From assembly GCA_964555355.1 (NCBI GenBank), contig CAZKRY010000017.1, forward strand, positions 1 through 64,000: a stretch of 64,000 nt of DNA, read 5' to 3'. The DNA is from CAIKBL01 sp964555355 (lineage in GTDB: Bacteria; Pseudomonadota; Gammaproteobacteria; Ga0077536). This document shows positions 26,793 to 34,659 of the stretch, one piece after another. Position 1 is the stretch's first letter. Every line of letters begins with the position of its first letter. Below the pieces are notes generated by a model. It was not told where the DNA came from. It ran no database searches and saw only the letters and a list, made by a program, of their open reading frames with translations. A program made the translations under genes and the position numbers.

Positions 26793-27998
26793 CTAGGCCG
26801 TGTACCGCGCAATGATGTCCTTGCCTAACGCCATCATATGCACCTGATCCGGACCATCCGCCTGGCGGCACCAGCGCGCATAGCTGAAGGCTTCCGCCAT
26901 GAAATAGTCTTCGGTGAAGCCGCCGGCGCCGTGAATTTGCATGCAGCGGTCGATCACCGTCTGTGCCATTAGCGGCACGGTGATTTTGGACGCGGCGATC
27001 ATGTCGCGCGCATTCTTGGCGCCGACTTCGTCCATCTTGCGCGCGGTGGCCAGCGTTAAAAGCCTGGCCTGTTCGATTTCGCTGAAACATTTGGCAATGT
27101 CTTCGCGTATCGATTGATGTTCCGAGAGTTTGCGGCCAAAGGTACTACGCGACACCGCACGCCGGCACGCAAATTCCATCGCGCGCTGCGCGGCACCGAT
27201 CAAACGCATACAGTGATGAATTCGGCCCGGCCCCAAGCGGCCTTGGGCGATTTCAAAGCCGCGACCTTCACCGAGCAGAATGTTTTCTTTGGGCACGCGC
27301 ACATGGTCGAAGATGACTTCGGCGTGCCCCTGTGGCGCATCGTCATAACCAAAAGTCGTCAACGGCCGGATAATTTTGACGCCAGGCGTGTCTTTTGGGA
27401 TCAGGATCTGGCTTTGTTGCAAGTGTCGATTCGGGTTATCCGGATCTGACTTGCCCATCACGATGAGGATCTTGGTGCGCTCGTACATCGCGTTCGTAAT
27501 GAACCACTTGCGACCGTTGACGAGGTAATGATCACCGTCGCGCTTGATCGACGTCTGCACGTTAGTGGCGTCGCTGGACGCGACATCCGGCTCTGTCATC
27601 GCATAGGAAGAACGGATTTCACCGGCGAGCAGCGGTTCCAGCCATTGCTGCTGCTGTGCACGCGTACCGTATTTCATGAACACTTCCATGTTGCCCGTAT
27701 CCGGCGCGTTGCAATTAAAAACCTCCGGGCTCCACAGCACACGTCCCATGATCTCCGCCAACGGCGCGTAATCTTCGTTCTTCAATCCGCCGTGGTCGGC
27801 GGGCATGAAAAGATTCCACAAACCGGCGTCGCGCGCCTTGGTTTTGAGCTCTTCCATTAATGGCACGGTGGCAAAGCGGTTTGGCATTGCGCGTAGCTGC
27901 TCGTGATAGCGGTGCTCGTTGGGGTAAATGTGCGCGTCCATGAAGGCGAGCAGGTGAGTTTTGAGGGCGGACGGATCGTGGGCGGCGGAATGAGGCAT
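26793..27998 (-). CDS. Acyl-CoA dehydrogenase
   Basis: 401 residues, an FAD flavoprotein that introduces a double bond next to the CoA ester. It shows SYAMTEPDVASSDATNVQT (flavin and substrate loop), KWFITNAMYERTKILIVMG, GPGRIHHCMRLIG and the C-terminal QIHGAGGFTEDYFMAEAFSYARWCRQADGPDQVH. The N-terminal FMDAHIYPNE and the overall length point to the ACAD10/11-like branch. It is divergent from a second, clearly homologous dehydrogenase at 28113. Confidence 0.92.
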   Translation of the reverse strand: MPHSAAHDPSALKTHLLAFMDAHIYPNEHRYHEQLRAMPNRFATVPLMEELKTKARDAGLWNLFMPADHGGLKNEDYAPLAEIMGRVLWSPEVFNCNAPDTGNMEVFMKYGTRAQQQQWLEPLLAGEIRSSYAMTEPDVASSDATNVQTSIKRDGDHYLVNGRKWFITNAMYERTKILIVMGKSDPDNPNRHLQQSQILIPKDTPGVKIIRPLTTFGYDDAPQGHAEVIFDHVRVPKENILLGEGRGFEIAQGRLGPGRIHHCMRLIGAAQRAMEFACRRAVSRSTFGRKLSEHQSIREDIAKCFSEIEQARLLTLATARKMDEVGAKNARDMIAASKITVPLMAQTVIDRCMQIHGAGGFTEDYFMAEAFSYARWCRQADGPDQVHMMALGKDIIARYTA

Positions 27999-28112
27999 TG
28001 AAGGACTCGTTTAATGAGATTGGTCAAGCCGCCACTATAGGCAATGGCGCGGGTTAAGGCACTTGCCTGGTAGACTGGCGCCATCTTTCGTCAAAGCCAC
28101 CGAGGACCCTTC

Positions 28113-29330
28113 ATGGAATTTTCCTACAACGACAAGACCCGCCAATTGATCGACCAGGTGCGTACCTTCATGCAGGCGCATATTTACCCGATCGAAGACG
28201 AGATTTATGAGTTCACTCACGATCCCAAGAACCTGTGGGTGCCGCCGCCGCAGATCGAGGTGCTCAAACAAAAAGCCAAGGCCCAAGGTCTGTGGAATCT
28301 GTTCCTGCCGCACGAATACGGCGAATACAGCCCGGGGCTCACCAATCTGGAATACGCGCCGCTGGCGGAAGAAATGGGCCGTGTGCTGTGGGCCTCCGAA
28401 GTCTTCAATTGCAGCGCGCCGGATACCGGCAATATGGAAGTCCTCGCGCGCTATGGCTCCGCGGAACAGAAAAAGCGCTGGCTGGAGCCGCTGCTCGCCG
28501 GCGAAATCCGCTCCTCTTATTTGATGACCGAACCGCAAGTGGCGTCATCTGACGCGACCAATGTCGAAACCTCGATCAAGCGCGAAGGCAACGAATGGGT
28601 CATCAATGGGCGCAAGTGGTGGAGCTCCTGCGTATTCGATCCGCGCAACAAGATTTACATCGTGATGGGTAAGACCGATCCGAATGCCGGCCGCCATGTG
28701 CAGCAGTCGATGGTGTTAGTCCCGGCCGGGACGCCAGGCTTTCAGATCGTGCGGCCGTTACGCGTGTTGAACGATCTGCACTCGCCGCACGGCCATGCCG
28801 AAGTACGCATGACCAATGTGCGCGTGCCGGTGGAGAATTTGATCCTGGGCGAAGGCCGTGGTTTCGAAATCGCGCAAGGCCGCTTAGGGCCGGGCCGCAT
28901 TCATCACTGCATGCGTTTGGTCGGTGCCGCGCAGCGCGCGCTCGACATCATGTGCGGGCGCGTTGAAAACCGCGTGGCGTTCGGTCGCAAATTGTCCGAG
29001 CAGTCCAGCATTCGGCAGGACATCGCGAAATCGCGTTGCGAAATCCAACAGGCACGCTTGCTGACACTGTGGGCGGCGGATCGTCTAGATCGCGAAGGCA
29101 ACAAGGCCGCACGCGATGCGATCGCGATGATCAAAGTGACGGTACCGATGATGTGCCAAGTAGTGGCCGATCGCGCACTACAAGCACACGGCGGCATGGG
29201 TGTCTGCCAAGACACGCCGATCCCGGATATCTTCAGCTACGCGCGCGCTATTCGGATCGCGGACGGGCCGGATGAAGTGCATATGTCGCAACTGGGCAAG
29301 CTGACGATTCAGCAAACCCTGGGCGGCTAA
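28113..29330 (+). CDS. Acyl-CoA dehydrogenase
   Basis: 405 residues, paralogous to the divergent gene at 26793: same N-terminal FMQAHIYPIE, SYLMTEPQVASSDATNVET, GPGRIHHCMRLVG, and C-terminal QAHGGMGVCQDTPIPDIFSYARAIRIADGPDEVH. Two paralogous dehydrogenases on either side of one promoter region could act on different intermediates or form a hetero-oligomer; sequence does not decide. The SDR at 29337 follows after 6 bases in the same operon. Confidence 0.92.
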   Translation: MEFSYNDKTRQLIDQVRTFMQAHIYPIEDEIYEFTHDPKNLWVPPPQIEVLKQKAKAQGLWNLFLPHEYGEYSPGLTNLEYAPLAEEMGRVLWASEVFNCSAPDTGNMEVLARYGSAEQKKRWLEPLLAGEIRSSYLMTEPQVASSDATNVETSIKREGNEWVINGRKWWSSCVFDPRNKIYIVMGKTDPNAGRHVQQSMVLVPAGTPGFQIVRPLRVLNDLHSPHGHAEVRMTNVRVPVENLILGEGRGFEIAQGRLGPGRIHHCMRLVGAAQRALDIMCGRVENRVAFGRKLSEQSSIRQDIAKSRCEIQQARLLTLWAADRLDREGNKAARDAIAMIKVTVPMMCQVVADRALQAHGGMGVCQDTPIPDIFSYARAIRIADGPDEVHMSQLGKLTIQQTLGG

Positions 29331-29336
29331 CACTTC

Positions 29337-30083
29337 ATGCGGAGCATCGCCATCTTAGGTGCTTCCGGCGGCTTAGGCGCGTCGATCGCCACCGCGGTCG
29401 TCGCGCGTGGGCCGGTGTGTTTGGGGTACCGCAATAATCCGGCCAAAGTCGAAGCTTTGGCCGCGCGCATTAATGCCAGCGGCGGTAGCGCCCGCTGTGC
29501 GCGCGTCGATATTCGGGAAGCCGATTCAGTACGCGAATTTTTTGCACGCGCGGCGGGGGATCACGGGCTCGGCGCCATCATCTGTGCAACCGGACCCGCG
29601 ATCCCATTGATGCCGCTCATGGATGTGCCGGAGGACGACTTCGCGCGTGTCTACGACACGGATGTTAAAGGCGCTTTTAATGTACTGAAGCAAGGATCGC
29701 ACGCACTGCAGGCGACCGGCGGCAGCATCGTCATGTTATTGACGACAGCCGTATTACGCACGCTGGAGAACGACGGCATGTCCGGCGGTCCCAAGACGGC
29801 GGTCGCGGCAATGATTAAGCAAACCGCGCGCGAAGCCGGCCGTTACAACATCCGCTGTAACGGCGTCGCGCCGGCGGTCATCGATGCCGGCATTATTTAT
29901 GCGCCGGAGTTCGCCGGTAATGCGCTAGCGCAGGGCGTCATCAATGCCATGGTCGCTGGCACGCCGCTCGGGCGCATGGGCAAGCCGGAAGAAGTCAGCG
30001 CGGTAGTGGATTTTCTAATTTCGCCCGGCGCGAGTTACATCAACGGACAGATTATCGGTGTGGATGGTGGTTTTAGCGCGTGA
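29337..30083 (+). CDS. SDR-fold protein lacking the catalytic tyrosine
   Basis: 248 residues. The nucleotide motif LGASGGLGAS and the C-terminal YINGQIIGVDGGFSA mark it as an SDR. Where classical SDRs have YxxxK, it reads SGGPK, so the active-site Tyr is replaced by Ser; the Ser position has TT (MLLTTAV). It may be a non-canonical enzyme or a binding protein. It is probably co-translated with the acyl-CoA dehydrogenase just upstream. Confidence 0.8.
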   Translation: MRSIAILGASGGLGASIATAVVARGPVCLGYRNNPAKVEALAARINASGGSARCARVDIREADSVREFFARAAGDHGLGAIICATGPAIPLMPLMDVPEDDFARVYDTDVKGAFNVLKQGSHALQATGGSIVMLLTTAVLRTLENDGMSGGPKTAVAAMIKQTAREAGRYNIRCNGVAPAVIDAGIIYAPEFAGNALAQGVINAMVAGTPLGRMGKPEEVSAVVDFLISPGASYINGQIIGVDGGFSA

Positions 30084-30689
30084 TCAGTCCAATGCCGGAA
30101 ACTCGCGCCCGAGGATATCGGCAAAGTTCTTCAGCACACGTAGCGTCAAACCCCAGATGACATGCCGATCGAATTTAATGCCGGGAAAACTCGCGCCGCT
30201 GGTTGGCGGATAAATAATTTCGGTCACGGCGTTCACATCGAAAAGATGGTTGATGGGCACCCAGAACACGCTCGCAACTTCTTCCGGAATGCGCGGGGTG
30301 GCGACCGGATGGCCGGCATCTCCCACGTAGTACAAAAAGGGCCATAGCGAGAGCCCGGCGCGTAAGGTATTGGCTTGCACCGCGCGCATCGGCAAGCCGC
30401 CGATACATTGCTGGCGCGCCAAGCGCAGGCCGATCTCTTCCCAAGTTTCTCGTTCTGCAACGGCCCCCGCGTCGGCATCATCCGCACTCGCGCGCCCCCC
30501 CGGAAATGCCACCTGCCCGGACCACGGGTCGCCCGCTCGCTCGGCACGCCGAATAAAACAAAGCTCCAATCCTTCCGGGCCGTCACCGAAAATCATGGCG
30601 ACCGCGGCATGCGTCGGACGCGCTTCGAAAGCTTGTCGCTCCGGCGGCAGTGCGCGAATCGCGCGTTGTATTTCGATTAGGGAAGCCAT
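30084..30689 (-). CDS. NUDIX hydrolase, CoA pyrophosphatase-like
   Basis: 201 residues from ATG 30689 (MASLIEIQRAIRALPPERQ). The NUDIX segment is FPGGRASADDADAGAVAERETWEEIGL. The REtxEEiGL part and the Asp-rich spacing resemble NudL/NUDT7-like CoA diphosphatases, which cleave CoA and its esters into phosphopantetheine and 3',5'-ADP. In a CoA-ester degradation region such an enzyme could adjust CoA pools. It is convergent with, and directly abuts, the SDR gene. Confidence 0.82.
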   Translation of the reverse strand: MASLIEIQRAIRALPPERQAFEARPTHAAVAMIFGDGPEGLELCFIRRAERAGDPWSGQVAFPGGRASADDADAGAVAERETWEEIGLRLARQQCIGGLPMRAVQANTLRAGLSLWPFLYYVGDAGHPVATPRIPEEVASVFWVPINHLFDVNAVTEIIYPPTSGASFPGIKFDRHVIWGLTLRVLKNFADILGREFPALD

Positions 30690-30806
30690 GGCCCCAGCCT
30701 CGCGATTCTTAATATCGGCGTCAAGCCGCAAAAGAGGTTGGCTTGTCGCCAGCACAAGATTTGTGAGACCGTGTGGCCTCAAACAAGCCCACTGCCTCCT
30801 CTCCGC

Positions 30807-31982
30807 ATGACCACTCCATTCAAGCGCGATTTTTATCGGGATTTCGACTTAAACGATCCAGAACTCAATACCCGGTGGGATGAGCTCGTCGAACACATGC
30901 ATGAGGGCTGTCCGGTGGCGCGCTCAGAAGTCGGCGAAGGTTATTGGGTCATCAATCGTTATGACGATGTCATCCGTGCCGCCAAAGAGTGGAGCACGTT
31001 CTCCGCCGCCGATGGTTTTATGGTTAACCGTCCGGCGGGCCTGCCCTATTTCGCGCCCGGCGAATGCGATCCGCCGTTGCACGAAAAACTGCGCGCGGTG
31101 CTGGCGCCCTTTTTGCGACCGCGCGAAGTCGCCGCGCTTGAACCCGCCGTGCGCCGGCACGCCAATGCTTTGATTGATGATTTCATTGCGTTTGGAGAGG
31201 CGGATATCGTCGGAAAGTTCGCGAATCCCTTGCCCCAACGGGTGTTTTCGGTGGAAGTGGCGGGCATGGATCCGGTCGATATGCCGTATCTGCTTGAAGT
31301 CTTCGATCTCTCCGGTCCCGCGGAACAACGCGGCGCCAACTTTGCGCTCGGGATGGCCAAGATCGAGTCCTACTTGACCCAACGTCAGCAAGCGCCGCCG
31401 CGCGGCGATATCGTCGATGCCTTGCTCGCCTTTGAATTTGAGGGTTACGGTTGGATGGATAAGGTGGGCACGCTGAGTCAGTTGACGATTGGCGGCATCG
31501 GCACCACTGGCTTTGCTTTTTCCGGCGGCCTGCATTATCTCGCCACGCACTCGGATGAACGCCGGCGTTTGGCGGCCGATCACCGTCTTATTCCGCGCGC
31601 GGTCGATGAATTTTTGCGTGTATTCATGGGCGCCCCCAACATGGCGCGGCGGGTCAAAACCGAGACGGAAGTCGCCGGTATCAAGATGCAGCCGGGCGAT
31701 CGTGTGTTGCTCTCGTTTGGTGCCGCGAGCCGCGATCCGGACACATGCCCACACCCCTATCGGATCGATCTCACGCGTACCGTAAACCGGCATTTGGCGT
31801 TTGGCGGCGGCAACCACAGCTGCATCGGCGCGTCGCTCGCGCGGCTAATTTTGCAAATCGGCTACGAAATATTCTTGACGCGCATTCCGGAGTTTAGGGT
31901 GCCGAAAGATTTTGTCCCGCAGTACGAAACCGCCAACACCCGACACATGGTCGCATTGCCATTGCTGTTCGGCGCGGCTTAA
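30807..31982 (+). CDS. Cytochrome P450 with unusual I-helix
   Basis: 391 residues from ATG 30807, a soluble bacterial-type P450. The K-helix motif is EFLR, the heme loop is HLAFGGGNHSCIGASLARL (Cys ligand present), and PERF-like RIDLTR precedes it. The I-helix reads IGGIGTTGFAFSG. The Thr is kept, but the acidic residue normally before it is Gly. That acid-alcohol pair usually delivers protons for oxygen activation. No ferredoxin is encoded nearby. It overlaps the convergent isochorismatase gene by 4 bases. Confidence 0.9.
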   Translation: MTTPFKRDFYRDFDLNDPELNTRWDELVEHMHEGCPVARSEVGEGYWVINRYDDVIRAAKEWSTFSAADGFMVNRPAGLPYFAPGECDPPLHEKLRAVLAPFLRPREVAALEPAVRRHANALIDDFIAFGEADIVGKFANPLPQRVFSVEVAGMDPVDMPYLLEVFDLSGPAEQRGANFALGMAKIESYLTQRQQAPPRGDIVDALLAFEFEGYGWMDKVGTLSQLTIGGIGTTGFAFSGGLHYLATHSDERRRLAADHRLIPRAVDEFLRVFMGAPNMARRVKTETEVAGIKMQPGDRVLLSFGAASRDPDTCPHPYRIDLTRTVNRHLAFGGGNHSCIGASLARLILQIGYEIFLTRIPEFRVPKDFVPQYETANTRHMVALPLLFGAA

Positions 31983-32608
31983 ATCCGCAATGCCTGGGCA
32001 ATCTCCGCGACGCGCATGACACGCGCATAATAAATTTCAAGGCTCAGCAAGGCGCCGTTGTGTTCATCATCCGTCATCGCGGCGGTGGCATCGGCTGCGA
32101 CAATGACATTGAAGCCGTGTTGAAACGCATCCCGCGCCGTGCAATCGCAACAACCATTGGTGACCAACCCCGTGACGATGACGGTGTCGATGCCGCGTGC
32201 ACGAAGCTGTGCTTCTAGATCGGTGTCGGCTTTGGGGTGCAAGGGACTCGACTGGCGTTTGACGATTTTGAGGTCGCCCGCCGCAACCGTGAGTTCCGGG
32301 TGCAATTCATAAGACGCACTGCCGGGCAACAGCGCGAGCGTTCCCGCCTCCGCACGTGCCTCCGGGGAGCCCATCGAGTGCTGCGTAAAGACGATGAGTC
32401 CGCCCGCATCGCGCACCGCGCCATGCAAACGATTGGCGTTAGCCAATATATCGCGCGCATGCGGGTTACCCATCGGCTGCCCGTCATCGATGAAAAAACG
32501 CTGAAAGTCGATGGCGACAACGGCGGTTCGCGCGCCAACCAGTGCGCGCGCAGGATGCATAAAGCGCCCGCGCTCGACCGCGTAATCCGGGATCACAATC
32601 TGGTGCAT
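31979..32608 (-). CDS. Isochorismatase-family cysteine hydrolase
   Basis: 209 residues. The catalytic triad of the family is visible: Asp in VVAIDFQRFF, Lys in LKIVKRQSSPL, and Cys in IVTGLVTNGCCDCTARDAF. Members hydrolyse amides such as nicotinamide, N-carbamoyl compounds or isochorismate. The extra Cys residues around the nucleophile (GCCDC) are notable. The substrate is unknown. Confidence 0.85.
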   Translation of the reverse strand: MHQIVIPDYAVERGRFMHPARALVGARTAVVAIDFQRFFIDDGQPMGNPHARDILANANRLHGAVRDAGGLIVFTQHSMGSPEARAEAGTLALLPGSASYELHPELTVAAGDLKIVKRQSSPLHPKADTDLEAQLRARGIDTVIVTGLVTNGCCDCTARDAFQHGFNVIVAADATAAMTDDEHNGALLSLEIYYARVMRVAEIAQALRI

Positions 32609-32780
32609 GGAGGCTCTCGGTGATTCGATGACGAGTCACGACCTTAACGATAATCGACGCCTAGGCCTAGTGTGCTGTCACACAAAAAAACTTCACAGCC
32701 GAGCGCCGTCGTGTAAGCTCCCGCCCCGCGCCCAACGGCGCCCAAACGGCGAACTGCAATTCAATTACGGAACTTTGGAC

Positions 32781-33944
32781 ATGAGTATTAAAGGCAAGGC
32801 CTTTATCGCGGGCATTTACGAACATCCCACGCGCAAGGCCGAAGGCATTCCGCTCGCGCAACTGCATGCGGAAGTGGCGAAAGGTGCGCTCGACGACGCC
32901 GGACTAAGCGTGCGCGATGTCGATGCTTATTTTTGCGCGGGCGATGCACCCGGCCTCGGCGGATTATCGATGGCGGAGTACATCGGCCTCGACGTACGCC
33001 ACACCGACACCACCGAAACCGGTGGCTCGTCGTATCTCGCGCACGTCAGCCACGCCGCGCAGGCCATTGCGACCGGCAAAAGCAAGGTCGCGTTGATTAC
33101 GCTCGCCGGCAAACCGCGCAGCGGTGGTGCCCCGCCCGGCCGCCCACCGATGGCCAATGCGCCGCCGGATGCGCCGTTTGAAGCGCCGTTCAAACCCTCC
33201 GTGCTCAATATTTATGCCATGTGCGCGCGCCGACACATGCATGAATTCGGCACGACTTCCGAGCAACTCGCGTGGATCAAAGTGGCCGCGTCCCGTCATG
33301 CACAACACAACCCGCACGCGATGCTGCGCGAGGTTGTGACGGTTGAGGATGTCATCAATTCGCCGATGATGGCGGATCCGCTCCATCGGCTCGATTGTTG
33401 TGTAGTGTCCGATGGCGGCGGCGCGCTGGTGGTGGTCGCGCCCGAGATCGCCGCGCAATTAAAACGACCGAAGGTGCGGTTTTTAGGCGCGGGCGAGGCG
33501 ATTAAGCACATGCGCGGCGGCGAAGTCGACATTACCTATTCGGGCGGTCGCTGGTCGGCGGCGAAAGCGTTTGAAGAAGCTGGCGTGCGCCCCGGCGATA
33601 TCAAGTACGCATCTTTGTATGACAGCTTCACGATCACCGTTTTGATGCAAATCGAGGATGTCGGGTTCTGCGCGAAAGGCGAAGGTGGCCGCTTCGTCGC
33701 CGATGGGAATTTGATCTCCGGCGTTGGCAAACTGCCGTTCAACACTGATGGCGGCGGCCTGTGCAATAACCATCCGGGCAATCGCGGCGGCATGACCAAA
33801 ATTTTGGAAGCAGTGCGGCAATTGCGCGGCGAAGCGCATCCAGCCGTGCAGGTGAAGAACTGCGATCTTGCGCTCGCGCACGGCACCGGCGGTTTCCTCG
33901 GCACGCGCCACGGCAGCGCCACACTCATTCTGGAAAGGGCTTAG
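32781..33944 (+). CDS. Thiolase-fold lipid-transfer-type acyl-CoA enzyme (Ltp2-like), no nucleophilic Cys
   Basis: 387 residues from ATG 32781. The fold resembles SCP2-type thiolases and the steroid side-chain aldolase Ltp2. Where thiolases carry NNNC(S/T)(T/S)G, this protein has DTTETGGSSYL, so the nucleophilic Cys is absent. The segment KYASLYDSFTITVLMQIEDVGFC, the GGGLCNNHPGNRGG block and the end LAHGTGGFLGTRHGSATLIL match the non-thiolytic branch. It is followed 4 bases later by a DUF35 protein, the partner that Ltp2-type aldolases require. I infer retro-aldol cleavage of a beta-hydroxyacyl-CoA. Confidence 0.82.
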   Translation: MSIKGKAFIAGIYEHPTRKAEGIPLAQLHAEVAKGALDDAGLSVRDVDAYFCAGDAPGLGGLSMAEYIGLDVRHTDTTETGGSSYLAHVSHAAQAIATGKSKVALITLAGKPRSGGAPPGRPPMANAPPDAPFEAPFKPSVLNIYAMCARRHMHEFGTTSEQLAWIKVAASRHAQHNPHAMLREVVTVEDVINSPMMADPLHRLDCCVVSDGGGALVVVAPEIAAQLKRPKVRFLGAGEAIKHMRGGEVDITYSGGRWSAAKAFEEAGVRPGDIKYASLYDSFTITVLMQIEDVGFCAKGEGGRFVADGNLISGVGKLPFNTDGGGLCNNHPGNRGGMTKILEAVRQLRGEAHPAVQVKNCDLALAHGTGGFLGTRHGSATLILERA

Positions 33945-33948
33945 CAAC

Positions 33949-34329
33949 ATGAGTGACAAAAAAAACGAGATGCCCGCCGATACGGCGCTAGAAGCGTATT
34001 GGGCGGCCGCCCATGACGGGCGTTTACTCCTCAAGGAATGCCGCGATTGTGGCAAAACGCACTACTATCCGCGCCCACTCTGCCCCTTTTGCTTGAGCGC
34101 AAACACGGCGTGGCGCGAAGCCTGTGGCGCTGGGGAAATATATTCCTGGAGCGTGGAACGACGCGCCTCGCCGCCGTATGCCATCGCGTTTGTCACCCTG
34201 CCGGAAGGTCCAACGTTACTGACAAATATCGTGGATTGCGATTTCGATGGCCTCGCCATCGGCCAAAAAGTGCGGTTGGATTTTGAGACGCGGGAGGGGC
34301 AGCCGGTGCCGGTGTTTAGACCGGTTTAA
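33949..34329 (+). CDS. DUF35 OB-fold / zinc-ribbon acyl-CoA-associated protein
   Basis: 126 residues from ATG 33949. A rubredoxin-like zinc ribbon near the N-terminus (CRDCGKTHYYPRPLCPFC, four Cys) is followed by an OB-fold (GEIYSWSVERRA, AIAFVTLPEGPTLLTNI). DUF35 proteins bind thiolase-fold partners and acyl-CoA, as in ChsH2 with Ltp2 or in archaeal HMG-CoA synthase complexes. Gene adjacency to the thiolase-fold gene makes a two-subunit complex likely. Confidence 0.88.
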   Translation: MSDKKNEMPADTALEAYWAAAHDGRLLLKECRDCGKTHYYPRPLCPFCLSANTAWREACGAGEIYSWSVERRASPPYAIAFVTLPEGPTLLTNIVDCDFDGLAIGQKVRLDFETREGQPVPVFRPV

Positions 34330-34355
34330 CAGACGTGCAAAACGCATAAAAAGCC

Positions 34356-34527
34356 GTTCCGAATTCCGCAAAAAGTGCGAGGCCGTGCTACGGATGGCTT
34401 GTTTGGGGACCGTGAAAATACAGGATGTATTTTCGCGAGCCTACAGGGACGTACTCGTGGCGGGTCCCGATACAAGCCATCCGTAGCACGGCCGGACGTT
34501 GGCGCTGACTGACTGAGATTTCGGAAC
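34356..34527. repeat. Large nested palindromic element, possibly a MITE-like repeat or structured terminator
   Basis: It lies in the 330-base gap between the DUF35 and helicase genes. Three nested stems are visible: outer GTTCCGAA (34356-34363) with TTCGGAAC (34520-34527); a perfect 22-bp stem 34381-34402 with 34472-34493, continuing inward to GGGACC/GGTCCC with two mismatches; and an inner hairpin AAAATAC-AGGAT-GTATTTT (34415-34433). It would fold into a long branched structure in DNA or RNA. No coding potential is seen. Confidence 0.75.
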
Positions 34528-34659
34528 AACTATTTAGCTAGGACCACATTTCCGACAAGCACTAGGTCCTTTTCCAAGGTATGCTCAGCGGTTGGTTTAC
34601 TAAAGACTTGCCGCTGATGCCCTTTTTGAATTGGTGGCGCGCGTGCCCTGTGGGGCCGC

